This document shows, in pieces, positions 24,372-36,312 of a stretch of 60,000 nt of DNA; the first letter of the stretch is position 1, and each line of letters begins with the position of its first letter. The stretch comes from Lingula anatina. Its lineage: Eukaryota > Brachiopoda > Lingulata > Lingulida > Lingulidae. Below the pieces are notes generated by a model. The model searched no databases and was not told where the DNA came from. It saw only the letters and a list, made by a program, of their open reading frames with translations. Where the stretch lies: the NCBI RefSeq assembly GCF_001039355.2, contig NW_019774070.1:64001-124000 (forward strand). The letters run 5' to 3'. A program made the position numbers and the translations under genes.

Positions 24372-26887
24372 TTACGACATTGGTTCAGAAACTTGGACAG
24401 CCTGTCTCTCTGTGCTGACATCACTGTCACTGCCAGATGATGCTAAATCTTCAGAGGACGGCGGTCCTGAAAACATAAGTTATTTATATTATATCATTAT
24501 TATGTTTTTGTAATTATGATTAGAAGTATTATTGTTTTTTATATATATATACATAGGTGCATAACATAAGTGGTGCAGGCAGTTCAGATCAGGTAAATGG
24601 GGATTAAATATATGTACTAGTATATTGTCTAAATAAAACAATAAAGATGGATTTCTTTGTCTCCAAATACAGGAAAACCAATGTAATTTCTATCATCGTT
24701 GCATATTAGCTCGATCTTCGCAAATATTGCGCACGCTCGATGTGTTTGTGTGCGTGTGTGTCGGGGGCTTACCGGAACTAAAAGCAGAAGGACCTTCCAC
24801 GATATCAGCTAAATGACGAGCATGTTCGTCTTCTTTCAGCAGCTCTATGAATTTTGTAATAGAATCCGGCTTCTTCCCCATTAGGAGCTGCAGAAACTCA
24901 CGACTTCGTTCCCCCGTTCGTTTGGGGAGGCTGCGGATCTTGTTGTACTCGGCTGATTCTATGACTCTGTTTTGAAAGAGAGAATCTAGGAGTTCGTTGG
25001 ACTCTGTATCGAGAAGAAGGTCCAGGTCTCGAATCATGGCGGTCCATCCGGCGCGCAAATTGTCACAGTAAATTTCTCGCTGTGTCTTTACTGTAATAAA
25101 AATAAGCACAGAAAAAGCTCGGGATAAATTCAAATTTAAGAAAGCACGTTTATAATACATTATTATTATTATTATTGTTGTTGTTGTTGTTGTTGTTAGT
25201 AGTAGCAGTAGTATTGTTGTTGATGTTGTTGTTGCTGTTGTGATCGTACATTGTAATCCTGATACGTTTGTAATAAATGTAAACAGCTTTGAATTATGTT
25301 AATTCTTCATTTATTAATATATATTAATTTGCTTTTACTTCATTCATTCAAGGTTGAATGTTTTAAAAATAATTATGCCTTACCTTTTCTGATTGGCTGT
25401 TCCAGTAAACTAAATCGCTTGCTGCTACTGCCCGCTTGATCTGCATATGCCCGTTTTGTATACAACTCCATTTTGTCCTTGATCTTTATCAGCACCTCCT
25501 TCCTCTCCTTCCTCTCCTTTATGCCTTGCTCGGACAGCTGTATACATTCTCCAACGGCTTTTTCCGCTGTGGACAGTGTCTCATCTCTCTTCTTGACCCT
25601 TGCCTGTTCGCGACTCAGAGAATCATCGAGCTCCGCATTACGGTATTCCAGGTCAACGATTTTGCATTGCATTCTTGCTTCGGCGTCTCTTTTTTCCTCT
25701 TCGCTCTTTTTTTGTAGTTCTTGTAATTTCGAAGCCGTTGCGTCCCGCTCTTCTTTCATGGCGATGGAATGACTTTCTTTCGTCAAACAAAGTTCTTTAG
25801 AAAGTTTCTCTTTTTCAGCTTTTGTATCGTCCAAATTCTTTTGGAGAGCGCTGATGTCATTCTTTTGTTTTTCGCATTTTTGCAAAAGAATTTTCTCTTC
25901 GTTTCTAGATCGTTGTATTTTGATCTCAAAGTCTTTCCGTTCCTCTTCAAGACACCTTCGAAGACGTGCTTTATCTTCTTTTTCTGTTTTCAGGGCATTT
26001 TCTAGTCCAACCTTCTCTGTCGAGGTTTTCGTTAGTGTTTCATCCATATTTTTCATGGTTTCTTTCAGTTCCTTCTGCCTATCGAGAGATTCGTCTCTTT
26101 CATTCGTGGTCCGCTCTAGTTTTTCGTTTAATGCCGTCATCTCATATCCATTTCTTTGCATGTCGTCTTCGTTTTTCATTTTAAGATCTTTTAGAGTGCG
26201 TTGTACATCTTTGAGAGACGCAGTGAGTTCCTCTTTCTCACGAACCGCCCGTTCCCAATTTTGCTTCAGTGCGGAGAAGTCGGAGTCACGCTGCCGAAGA
26301 CCTGAGCGCAGTTCGGCGTTTTCATTCTTCTCTTTTTCCAGCTCGTCTGTTGTGGTTTGTACATCTCTCCTTGAAGACTCTAGAGCTTGCAACATGGACG
26401 CATTTTCTTCTTCTTTTTTCTTTATTGTTATTTGATGGGAATTATTTAGTTGTTGAAGCTCGGTTTCCTTTTCATTGATTTGCCTTTTACAATCGGTTAG
26501 TTCTGTTTTATAGTTCTCAATAGTTTTCCTCTGGGACTCTGTGGTTGCCTCAAGTGTTGATTTATCACTTTCGGCATCCATTAATTTTTCACGAAGATCT
26601 TCAGATTTTGATTTTTCCTCCTGTACTTGTTGCATGTAATTTTCTTTTTGGTCCGTTTCTTGTTCGATCTCCTGTTTGAGCGCATTAATTTCGCTGTCAT
26701 TTTTCGCTAAATATTCTTCGTTTGAACGACTGAGTCTTTCAAGACTCTCAATCTTTTCATCTTGTCGCTGTGAGTGTCTTTTCATAGCATCTAAAAAGCG
26801 TGACACGCCGTCCTTTTTATTAAGGAATTTCATCACAGCATCGGAATCCTCCGGGTCGTCGTTAAACTGGACGATTTCTGCTGCCAT
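24372..26887 (-). CDS. Coiled-coil protein with C-terminal CARD, gene 1
   Basis: Three exons on the minus strand (26887-25384, 25090-24773, 24466-24372) give 638 residues. Residues of about 15-490 form an almost uninterrupted charged coiled coil. Exon 2 encodes a death-fold domain of CARD type (about 506-595), with helix blocks LLDSLFQNRVIESAEYNKI, SREFLQLLMGK, SITKFIELLKED and ARHLADIVEG. The last exon is a Ser/Asp-rich tail (SSEDLASSGSDSDVS). A CARD normally joins other CARDs to build signalling complexes, and the coil would oligomerise. This order (coil first, CARD last) is the reverse of CARD9/11/14, so no gene name is given. The start ATG follows a clean acceptor (TTTTGTTTTAG, exon from 26891), so a non-coding first exon probably lies upstream. 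It is a distant paralogue of the three unit genes, sharing exon layout and phases. Confidence 0.85.
25159..25242. repeat. (TTA)n/(GTT)n compound microsatellite
   Basis: Trinucleotide runs of TTA, then GTT and variants, lie within the first coding intron of CARD gene 1. Confidence 0.9.
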
Positions 26888-26891
26888 TTTC

Positions 26892-27781
26892 CTAAAACAA
26901 AATTAATTGAACCACAATTTAAGACACGCCAACAGTGATGTATTTTAGTATTTAAGTATATCAATGAATACCTTACACCGCTTTATTTAAACCATGCACT
27001 TTAAACCATACAAGGCAAGTTTTCAATTAAGTATCCCATAAAAATATGTCAAAGTTGTAGGGTGCGTGGGAGGAGAGAAAGGAGGCAAAGACTTTAAAAA
27101 AGCTTTTAAAAATTATTAAAAGTGTTAAGTATTTCTTTTCTCATTCCCTAACCCATCGGAATTCATTTTATTTAGAATCAGTCAGCGTCTAGATGAGTAC
27201 CACAGGCGGTAGCGGAAGTACTAACCTGCTTTCACGAATTGTAGTCCACCCCTAAGAGGAGGATACAGGTTATGTAATGTTATATATATTAGACGAAAAG
27301 TGTGAAATTATTTATAATGCCTATTCTCATCCCACACACGGCTGTCCCCAAATTTATTATTAACATTGTACCTAAACAGACACTGGCAGTCATATAGAAT
27401 TGACATAACTGTTAATATGCAGGTATATACAGTCCAACTCCCTGGATGGATTCTCCGTGTAGTGTCTGTATCCCTTTGGTGACAATCATTGGTTTATATG
27501 CATTTGCCCGTGTAAACCATTGAAAACTAAGAGAAACAATAATTTAAAAATTTCGGAATGGCAATAAAATTAAAGAATGTCACGGAAGTTTGAATTTCTT
27601 TCAACATTTCCCCTGGCAGTATTATTATTATTATTATTATTATCATTATTATTATTATTATTATTCAGTATTGTTATTTCACTGTTGAATATTGTTTGGT
27701 TTCACACTTTTAAATATAAAATCTCCTATTGTTTTTTGTTTGAAAAGCAATAACAAGTGTTACAATGAATAATATATACAC
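26892..27781. other. upstream region of CARD gene 1
   Basis: No coding exon was recognised. An ATT repeat occurs at 27620-27665. The 5' UTR exon and promoter of gene 1 should lie here, but I cannot place them. I did not find the kappaB-like or TGCTGAGTCA sites seen upstream of the unit copies. Confidence 0.4.
27620..27665. repeat. (ATT)n microsatellite
   Basis: This is a trinucleotide run with one CAT interruption. Confidence 0.9.
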
Positions 27782-28397
27782 TTATTTTTTTGTACTGCGT
27801 CCATTGCTTTTCACATCAGTGACGTCATCAGTTAGGTGACTACCAAAATGACCTTTCATAGTTTTATCTGTTTTGATAACCTCACACATGATCAGGTTGA
27901 AAGAACGCTGTATATCGCTGCATTGATATAGCATGGGAAATAGTTCAGCACAGAACGGTGAAAAATCTTTTCTTTCACCTGCAATATTTTGAAAATACAG
28001 TATATTTTTTGTTAATGTATCTTGATTTACATACAAAAACGAGACTACGTAAGTGGGTTCTTAACACAAAGATTACAAAAATTTGATATGGCGTCGATAT
28101 TCAGAACCGATTTAATAAATATATTTATTCCAACTACTGGGATTTGCTTGGATGGAATTGTACTTTCAATAGAAATAACCAAAAACCTCAGGTCGTTCGT
28201 CAGGTCGTTCGTCAGGTCGTTCGTCTTCTAGAGAAAAAAAGCATTTTTTCCTTTTAATTTTGTCGTCAAGTAACATCTATGTATAATACCCGATTTTTCT
28301 ATCCCAATTTTTCCTGGTGTTAGCTGCATACAATTGTCTGACGATAATGAAATTACCGATTACATTGACTGCGCCCTAGCGTGAATCCCCGCTGAGT

Positions 28398-28430
<33 letters not shown>

Positions 28431-28960
28431 CCTGCTGAACTGATAGGTGTTTATCTGAACACAGCCTACGGACTTTCAACAATTAACAGGTGTTTGAGGT
28501 CATTTAAACGCATAAACGCATAAAGAAACTACACATTGATTAAAGAGAGAGGACAATATTTGCACTTAACCAAAACCGGATATTTATGTTACAACTCGGA
28601 TAATAAAAGGTTATCGACCAGAGAGTACGATACAACCGATACAAGACCTATTGAATCTATTTAACGCTTGTTCCTCTCAGTTAAGGATAACATATTGACA
28701 TAAACGTTGTATATCGCACTAACCTCTCTGTCCTTGCTACTTCTGTGTAAGTATGTTAGGTCATTATATAAAATACGACTTGCCTGGTTGGCAGACAGCG
28801 ACAATATGTAGCGTAGGGTGTGAGCCGTGTCATCGGAAAAAATAAACGTATCTGGGCTGGGGTCCTTTATTTGGAAATTGCAGGCTAAAATCCCCCGCTT
28901 ACCTATGCAATGCATTGTGCTGGGTTTTTTTTCTTTTAGCTGAATAGAACCTTTGGCAAT
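27782..28960 (-). CDS. possible two-exon fragment of unknown protein
   Basis: Two minus-strand segments have matching phases and good borders: 28960-28903 (acceptor TTATTTACAG, donor TAG|GTAAGC; ends STMHCI) and 27978-27782 (acceptor ATATTGCAG; starts ERKDFSPFCAELF, ends GRSTKK and stop). Together they give 84 residues of no recognised family. The first segment has relatives at about 29610-29665 and 37190-37250, where the donor and acceptor words persist but the frame does not. No initiating exon was found. It may be a gene remnant or non-coding. Confidence 0.2.
28189..28224. repeat. 12 bp tandem repeat x3
   Basis: CAGGTCGTTCGT is repeated three times without change. Confidence 0.95.
28398..28430. 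repeat. (GATA)n microsatellite
   Basis: A perfect run of GATA/TAGA lies next to AGCGTGAATCCCCGCTGAGTTAG. That flank resembles the end of the Harbinger MITE body, so the run may have grown from a decayed MITE. Confidence 0.9.
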
Positions 28961-30364
28961 CTGTAAATAACTTACTTGAGGCATGTTCAAGGTGAAAATG
29001 TTATTTTGCACACTGACTGCAACCGGATTATTAAACTTTGTATCTCTCGTAAAATTTTTATTCTGGAATTTTCCATCGACATAAGTCTAGTTTTATTTAT
29101 TTACTTATTTAATTTAATTTTGTGGAGAGCATATAATGCTTCCAGCGCCTTGCCTCCACTTCATTCTTTTGAATAAACGTTGTTTAAAAAAAAATCGTCA
29201 TAAGTCATATGGTGGCTCTACGGGTACATGCACATGTATAGACAGTTTATCCTCTTATCTGTGTGATATGGCACTGGTGAATTTCAATTCCATTTAACAG
29301 TGAATCAAGTAGACTCTAAAAGCTTGTTTAGACCCGATGAAATGCTTTACCTTTTCAGTTTTAACTAGTATGCAAGACCTTTATTTGGTGATATACTATA
29401 CTTCTAATAAAGAGGAAAAGAACAAATTAAGGAAGACGCAAATAATATCCATATTTCTAAAATTCAGGTGGAGACACCTTGTCTTCTAATCTAAGTTCTA
29501 CATCACCATCTCTTTGCAGGTATGAGACGTGTGACAGTCCCTAAAATAAACGTATCTGGGATGGGGTCCTTTTTTTGGCCATTGCGGGCTAAAATCCCCC
29601 ACTTACCTATGCAATGCATTGTGCTGATTTTTTCCTTACGTGGAAACTGATTAAAAGTTTTGGCAATCTGTCAAAAACAAACTTAGAAATAGGCAATCCT
29701 TGTTAACCTCCGTTTCCCGCCCCACTGAGATAAAAATCAAGTGTCATTGTTGCGAAAGAGCTATTGTAAGATCTATATTGGCCACCTTAGATCGTGGCAC
29801 CACTCCACTTCATCTGATGTCATAAAAGTAATTTGTATAAATGCTGTTTGCTGAATTGATCATGTTTGCAAAACCTTTTATAAAATGTTTGTTACGAAAA
29901 AGCAGGGCAGATACGTGTACTTTCATAAAAAATAATCAGACATGCTAATTTTAATAAAATCAAAACTACAGTCACATAGCGGAATAATGCACAAAAATGA
30001 GTGATGAGGCACCCTGGGACCTTTTTATCTATACTGTTAAAAAAAAAATACTATCTTGTTTTCTTTAATCCCCTCTTTTTTGCATTGGTAATATAAAATA
30101 AACATGTAAAGTAGTCAGCTCATGTCTTGACAAAAATAACATAGGCCTACTAAGAACGCAAATTACAAATATAATGTGATAGGGCAACATGCCAATACTG
30201 AAAATAAAAATACTGCCGAAAAAGATAGGCCTATGTGTCAAGATCTATTAGTCTGATTTTTATGTTCTTTTACAATATTATATAGTTGATCGAAGACTTT
30301 CGGTTAAGAACAATGAAAAACTTCGTTGATACAGTATGTTGCTCACTGCATGACTCTTATCTAA
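28961..30364. other. unit 1 left part, no gene recognised
   Basis: This stretch contains an internal repetition. The block around 29200-29400 (GGTGGCTCTACGGGTACATG...) is related to blocks at about 30650, 38100 and 46900. The block around 29540-29690 is related to 28840-28960 and 37110-37260. No coding exon was confirmed. Confidence 0.45.
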
Positions 30365-30580
30365 CACCCCATTTCCATAGATTAGATCGACCTACTTTAG
30401 ATCGACCTAACTCCCTGGGGGTTCACGCTAAATAGCTGTCAGCCGGGCGGACACGAAAGTTAGTTACCCCCTTTACAGCTTGTAGTAGGCGGGACGGACA
30501 TTTAAGTCGGATTATCTGAAAGTAATCTAGTGAGACTCCCCGCGGGGATAGATCGATCTAAAATCTATGGGAATAGAGCC
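30365..30580 (-). mobile_element. Harbinger-type MITE, copy 3 (216 bp)
   Basis: This full-length copy lies in the opposite orientation to those at 16786-17228 and is flanked by TAA at 30362-30364 and 30581-30583. Its body is nearly identical to copy 2, which suggests recent activity. Confidence 0.88.
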
Positions 30581-30824
30581 TAATTGTTAAATTTTGTAAT
30601 ATCTCTATAAACTATTCCTGGGATTTCCCGTGGTCATAATTATAAGTCATTTGATGGCTCTGCGGGTACATGTGGATGGTTAACCCTCTTATCACCGTGA
30701 CGTTAACCATTAACCATGAATCATGTAGTCTTAAATCTAATAGCATGTTTAGGCCTGACGATATGTTTCACCTTTTCAAATTTAACGGTATTATGCAAAA
30801 TATTTCTGGTGATTAGTCTTTGAC

Positions 30825-33154
30825 TTAAAGTGTGGTCTCCGTCCTTTGGACAACAGGAACGTGGTTGGAGTCCTGTTGGATTCCTTGGGTTTCGCCGTTG
30901 TCATTGTTGTCGCTGTCGGTTTCAGCACCATCTGATAGCTCTAAAGATTGAAAAACAAAACACCCATGATTTGATTCAATTTCCAGACACTTGAAATTCT
31001 GTAAGCAGTTCGAAACACTTAAGATATCAAAATGACTTGAGACTGTTTATTAGTTTAAGTCATTCTTTTCTCAAAATGCAAGATGAATATAAGCTGTTGA
31101 ATAGTTGGAATATCTAATTTAATTCACTTGTTTTAGGAATTACATAAATCTTTTACGTAACGTAAGACTTAATTATACCACAAGCTGCTGCAATCATCTA
31201 GAGAAAATCTATTAAGTTGCTTGTCATTTCGTTTACGCCTTATACCCCCCCCCCTCCACCACACACACGCACGTGCGCGCTCACCGGGATGCGTGGTCCC
31301 TTCTACTGCACAGGCCAAGTGCTCACGGTGGGGGTCGTGTCGCAGGATCTTGATGAGCCTTTGGAAAACCTTCACATTCTTAGACTTCAGTATTTCGAGG
31401 AATTTTCTGGATCTCTCTGGTTTCTGTGCTGTATTCCGTAATGCCTCAAGTTCGGACTCTTCTATAACGCTCTCCTGGTAGAGTTTGTCCAGGAGATCTT
31501 GACCAGAGGCGGTGTCCAGGTGATAGCCCAATCCGTCCACTAGACGCAAGTAGTGACGTCGTATGTTCTCCAAATATAACTCTTTCAGTTGGCGATCTGT
31601 AATATTTACAGCTTACTTAAAAATGACGGAGTTATTTATATCATTTTTGACGTTTTCACTTGTAAACAAAAAAATAAAAATAAAAGGAATAAGAATGTAA
31701 TAGGCAATCGTAGTGACCTAAACACACAGTGATTTTTTGGGTAATATAGAAATAACTTACGATAATTAAGGCCACCAACGATCCATATAAAAAAAAAATC
31801 AATTAAAGGATAATTGACTTGTGTTACCTGTTGAAAGTTTTCCTTTCCAGCTTTCCATTAAAGCCCTTAACGTGGCCCAATTTCTTCTTTTGTCACCTGC
31901 AGTTGTTGCGTTTATCTTAGCGGCGCATGGCTCCAGGATTTTCTTTATGTCGGTAAGTATCGCCTTTCGTTCTTTGCTCGAATCTATCCCCTTATTGGCT
32001 AATTTTATACATTTAAGAGTAGTCAAATTAACGTCTGTTAAAGTCTCGTCCGCCTTCGCTGTCCTCTCGTCTTCTTTTTCCAACGCCTCTTGCACCTGGG
32101 TCCTGATTTTAACATTTTCTTCTACTTGCTTGTCCTTTTTACGAGTCATCTCTTCAAGTGTCTTGTGGTTGTCCAATAACTCGTTTTTAAGTCGTTGCAG
32201 CTGGGTATTCTTGTTTTCCATGTCCTTTGACTGCTCTGTTACCTGAAGCTGTGCCTGATTCAAATCGCTGATTCGTTTTTGCAAAGTCTGTTGCAAGTCA
32301 GAACGTTCATCTTCAAGGTTTTTGGTCTTTGTTATCAGTTCAGCGACTCTGTTTTCTTTAAGCTGCAGATTTTCTTGGTTTTTCTCAAGGGTTAAGCTGG
32401 CGTCGTCGAGGGATGTTTGCAGAGTAGCTTTCTGGGCCTCAAGTTGCTGTACTTGTTCAGCATATTTATCTTTTTGCTTAACTGTTTTCTGAAGCGTTTG
32501 TTGAGTCTCTTCTTTCTCGGCTCGTTCGTCCTGAAGTTCGGAGGTAATTTTCATCTTCTCTTCTCTTAACTTTTTCACACTACTCCTTGAAAGATCGAGC
32601 TCCTTCTGCGCGTTGTTTAGTTCCCCGTTTGTTTTACCCAGGGTATCCCGAAGTTGTCCTCTCTCAGACTCGGCGGCGCATAGTGTAGCTTGTAGCTTCT
32701 CGTTTTCTTTACTTAGGTCTTGAAGTTTAACTAACTGGACCTCTTTCTCTCTTCTCTCTCTTTCAACGCTCTCCTTCAACTCCTCCTTTTCGATGTTTGA
32801 CTGCTGCAACTCTTCGTACAGTTTTTTCCTCTGACTTTTTTCTTTCTCGAGATTTTCCTTCATGCCCTCTACCTCAGATGATAACTGTTGAACCATATCT
32901 TGCTGCTGATCGACCTCAATGCCCATCTGCTGGATGCGTTTATTCTTGGCTAAATTTTCTTGACGAAGACGACGGTTCTCTTCTTCCTTCTTTTGCCATG
33001 CGTCTTGTAAGGTCTCAAACACACGCAGCACGTCTTCTTTAGCAAAGTTTACAGCATGACCAAAACTGTTGTCACTGCCGTCGAAACTACCTTGATAACC
33101 ACTGTCAACAGACGAATTTTCAATCGGGCTGCTTATAAGTTGCGTCCCTGCCAT
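30825..33154 (-). CDS. Coiled-coil protein with C-terminal CARD, gene 2 (unit 1)
   Basis: Three exons (33154-31828, 31596-31285, 30940-30825) give 584 residues. The N-terminus has SSPIENSSVDSGYQGSFDG, a serine-rich DSG motif. About residues 35-430 are a long coiled coil. The CARD is at about 450-540, with helix blocks DLLDKLYQESVIEESELEAL, RSRKFLEILKSK, FQRLIKILRHD and REHLACAVEG. The acidic tail (DGAETDSDNNDNGE) ends in ETTL, which fits a class I PDZ ligand. The ATG follows an acceptor at 33160/33161. A non-coding upstream exon with donor CTACAG|GTAACG ends at 33350. The gene is intact. Function is inferred from domains only: assembly of CARD signalling complexes. It is a divergent paralogue of the genes at 38621 and 47416. 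Confidence 0.87.
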
Positions 33155-33587
33155 TCTCCTCTATCAAAATAAATTAAAAGGAATGGTAAATAAATTTTAA
33201 CTCAACAATACTCAACAATAACATATAATAACTCAACTATAAAAAAACTTAAATCACACCCTTATACAAGCAATATTTTTACTGCACTAACAATTAAATT
33301 AGTTTATTATATATCACTACATGTACATACAGGCGGTCTCGGACGTTACCTGTAGATTCGCCGAAGTGTATAAGCAAAATACTGACGTTAGATGTAAAGC
33401 TTATCAGAAAGGTGTGCGAGGCTGACATCTGATAAAGACTGAAAACTTCCCACTAAAATTTCCAGTGGGCAACCGTCCAAGTCTCAAATGCCACGTTTTC
33501 AGTCACTGAGAGCCCTTTCTGTTTGAACAAAAGTTAATGATTTCTAGCGTCCCTGAACAGGTTATTGTATCAATGACCTGTATATAT

Positions 33588-33597
33588 TGCTGAGTCA
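33588..33597 (-). promoter_or_regulatory. TGCTGAGTCA site (AP-1/Maf/Nrf type), unit 1
   Basis: TGCTGAGTCA combines an AP-1 core with a Maf half-site extension. It lies about 430 bp before the ATG and 240 bp before the first-exon donor of CARD gene 2. A TATATA stretch (33581-33586) adjoins it on the downstream side for the minus strand. The same ten bases occur at the equivalent place in units 2 and 3. Confidence 0.45.
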
Positions 33598-34260
33598 TAT
33601 GGTGGCTACGTCAATCGGCATTAGATATATAATTTAATTCAATGATTTCAATCAGTGTATCGTAGGGAATTTTTTGGCATCATTTTCTTTATTTTTTATT
33701 TATCGTCATTTCTGGATTGTAGTTTTTTATTTTCAGATTATTATCATAATTATTATTTGTTGCTGCTGTAGTTGTACAATCTGTTATTGTTCTCGTTGTT
33801 TATATTTGCAATTCGTTTTCAACCGAAAATAATATTTGGATTGCCATTTATTTACCCTTTACAAGCATGCCGATTGTGAGGTGGCAACACTAGCAAATTC
33901 AGGTTCAATGAAGAGGGGGAGAGGGCAATGACAGCACTTTCCGTCTCGCCCATTTCTGCTAATATAAAATGGTTGGGCGCAGGGATGAAAATATGCTTGT
34001 TTTTGTCTCTTTTCGCTTGTTATACATGCACATTGCTTTGGTACAGAGGAGGGGCTACCTCCGAAGTAAAGGGGGGAGGGGGGGGGGCACGGGGCCACCG
34101 TGTCTCCTGAGTCGACCACTGAATAATCAGTTTACCACTGGGTTTTTTTCGTACTTGTCTGAGCAATATTGAGACAATCACAAGTGCTGCGCTTTCCGCG
34201 TGTTCCACATCGTACGATGCAGTGCCCCGAATGCCAATCTGGTGATTTTAGATATGACGA

Positions 34261-34272
34261 GGGGAATTCCCC
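34261..34272. promoter_or_regulatory. kappaB-like palindrome, unit 1
   Basis: GGGGAATTCCCC is a perfect palindrome matching the Rel/NF-kappaB consensus, 1.1 kb upstream of the CARD gene 2 start. It is retained at the equivalent place in unit 2 and replaced by another good kappaB word in unit 3. Confidence 0.5.
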
Positions 34273-34827
34273 TTATCGACCTATTTTAACTGCCACACTG
34301 TCCTGGTTGTTCTGAATAGAGGTAACGGCCTGTCAAAGATCAGCTTGCATTCCATAGGCAGAGGGAGTGACGATACACCTTAATACACTACCACGCTCGT
34401 TGAAAGTAATCAGCTATTTTTAGTTGCCTATACTAAGCACTGCGATTTTAAATAGTCCCTTCCGACAAAACCAAGACCTCGATTAAAGAAGAGATTCTTT
34501 TTATTAATTCCTTTACCCATCATTATTATTCTAGCAATAAGCACTCCACTTATGCCATTTCCCTGATGATAACGGATTAAATGTCTTATGATTATTGACA
34601 TTTTACAGTTTTTTTCCATGTAAAATTTTCACCTGCAGAAAACTTCAAAAACTTATAAATAGGATTTTAAGGCAACTGTAACTCACCCTCTCTTTCCTGA
34701 ATAAATTTTAAACTGTAATAGATAAGGCAAAAGGTTTTGAAAGTGTAAAATAAAATATTTTAGAAAAAATATGTGAAATAGTCCTAAAACAAAATGTATA
34801 TTTATATTGGTATTTAAATTAAATTCA

Positions 34828-35190
34828 TCATAAAGATGATAACACATTTCCTCCTTGTACTTTTTTCACCTTTTCATCAACTGCATTTAACAACAGTTGC
34901 AAATCTTCCTCTCTAGAAAGTCTATGATCTCCATCTTTTCTAAGTATCACATCAATGTCATTACTTTCTAATTTTTGCATTAAAGAAAGTGAAAGCATGT
35001 ACGGTACGGCATCATCTTTGACTCCATGCAACAATCTGATTGGCCGATGGACTGAAATAGTTGGAAAATGCAGAATATTGTGCTGTCGAGAGTCAAGAAG
35101 AAAGTCTCTTGTCATGATAAACTGTCCATAGGAGGAGGGGTAGTCCACTTCCCCTGTAGTCATGATTTTCTCTTGAAGCTGAGGATGAAA

Positions 35191-35234
<44 letters not shown>

Positions 35235-35620
35235 AAGTGAACCATGGAACGAAAAATGTTTTCTCATTTGCTGGTACAGATAAATTTGGTGCTCATATTA
35301 AAAAAAAGTACATAAAAATGTGACAACATTTAGAGCTATACTTTATACCTAAAAAAATGAATTTAAAAATAAAAAATAAATAAGATAAGATAAAACAATC
35401 ATAATTTTTGGACATACTCATTAACTAAAAATACAAAATCTGAGAAAACACTTAAGAGTTTTCAAAGTAAAATTTTATTTACCTGTTTAGGCATCTGTTG
35501 AAACTTTCTGTCAGGAAAATCTGGTGAGGCAGCAATTTCAATAAAGGCCTGTACTCTCTCAGGCCTCTCCATGGCTGCTATAAGACCCAGCCAGCCACCC
35601 ATGCTGGAACCTACAATAAT
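34828..35620 (-). pseudogene. ABHD10-like hydrolase, copy A: last two exons only
   Basis: Exons 35620-35483 and 35178-34828 match exons 3 and 4 of the complete copies at 43291 and 51764. The nucleophile elbow GSSMGGW and the catalytic-acid and His regions (GVKDDAVP and DGDHRLS) are present and the frame is open. Exons 1 and 2 are missing because the duplication unit ends in intron 2 near 35800. It therefore lacks the targeting peptide and the start of the alpha/beta-hydrolase fold, and has no promoter of its own. It differs from copy B by only a few residues (for example TISVHR for TIPVHR). It is probably a non-functional by-product of the duplication, unless spliced to something upstream. 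Confidence 0.8.
35187..35232. repeat. (AAAT)n microsatellite
   Basis: A tetranucleotide run lies in ABHD10 copy A intron 3. The same site is short in unit 2 and medium-length in unit 3, so it is a length-variable marker. Confidence 0.9.
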
Positions 35621-36225
35621 CTGAAATGATGAGGAATAATGACAATTATGGGTGGTGCATTACTACTGTCATTTTTTGGTCCTGCTTAATTTTGACTGCT
35701 GGTATATGTAATCTAACTCTTTCCCTTCTGGTCATGATAGAAATTTCTGCTACAGGTTATTTACTTTCAAAAAATAAAAATAAATAAATAAATAAAAAAT
35801 AAAGATCTTCCTTCCTGCGATAACGAGTTTCCATTTTAATTTGATCGTCAAGTAACATCCCTTATGCCCGATTTTTCTATCCCATTTTTCCCTGCTGATA
35901 ACTGCATATAATTGTCTGGCAATAATGAAGTTGATTACATTGACTGCGCCTAAACGAGAATACCCACTGGGCCGATATCTTTTTACCTGATACAGCCAAA
36001 AGACTTTCTCCAATCAACTATTAACAGATGCTTAAAGTCATTTAAACACATCAATAACTGCGCCTTGATTGAAGAGGGGGGGGGGGGGCAATATTTGCAC
36101 TTAATCAAAACCGGATATTTTATGTTAGAACTCGGATCAAAAGGTTATCGACCAGAGAGTACGATACAACCGATATAAGACGTATTGAATGCTTTTTAAT
36201 GCGTGTTCCTCTTGACATAAACATT

Positions 36226-36312
36226 CACTGAGAATAAGATTGGAGTCTTTTGACTCTCCAGTCAGAGTTCAGCACCCCTTGACCCTCATGGAGTTAATTT
36301 GACTCCTATATT
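36226..36312. mobile_element. partial copy of the CACTGAGAATAA MITE
   Basis: This begins CACTGAGAATAAGATTGGAGTC and continues with the GACTCTCC...CATGGAGTTAATTTGACTCC pattern found at the right end of 20967-21645, in inverse orientation. The other end was not found. It is absent from the equivalent place of unit 1. Confidence 0.65.

Larger units (their letters stand above)
33161..34827. other. upstream region of CARD gene 2 in unit 1
   Basis: This contains the proposed non-coding first exon (donor at 33350), a TGCTGAGTCA site and a kappaB-like palindrome, each conserved in units 2 and 3, followed by the 3' flank of ABHD10 copy A. Open frames on the plus strand here are not supported by splice borders. 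Confidence 0.5.
28250..35800. repeat. segmental duplication unit 1 (CARD gene 2 plus 3' half of ABHD10)
   Basis: The left boundary sequence, around GTCGTCAAGTAACATC and the following ACCCGATTTTTCTATCCC, recurs at about 35830. The right boundary lies in ABHD10 intron 2 just after an (AAAT)n run near 35775-35805. Between them lie a CARD/coiled-coil gene, its upstream region and ABHD10 exons 3-4, in the same order as in units 2 and 3. Identity to unit 2 is high in ABHD10 and lower in the coiled coil. Both units begin with a segment that differs by insertions (Harbinger MITE at 30365 in unit 1; partial TA-MITE at 36226 in unit 2). Confidence 0.8.

Noticed and set aside
25436-26906. Many plus-strand frames opposite CARD gene 1
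   Set aside because: Antisense shadows of a Glu/Lys-rich coiled coil, giving Ser/Phe-rich translations; the same holds opposite the other CARD genes.
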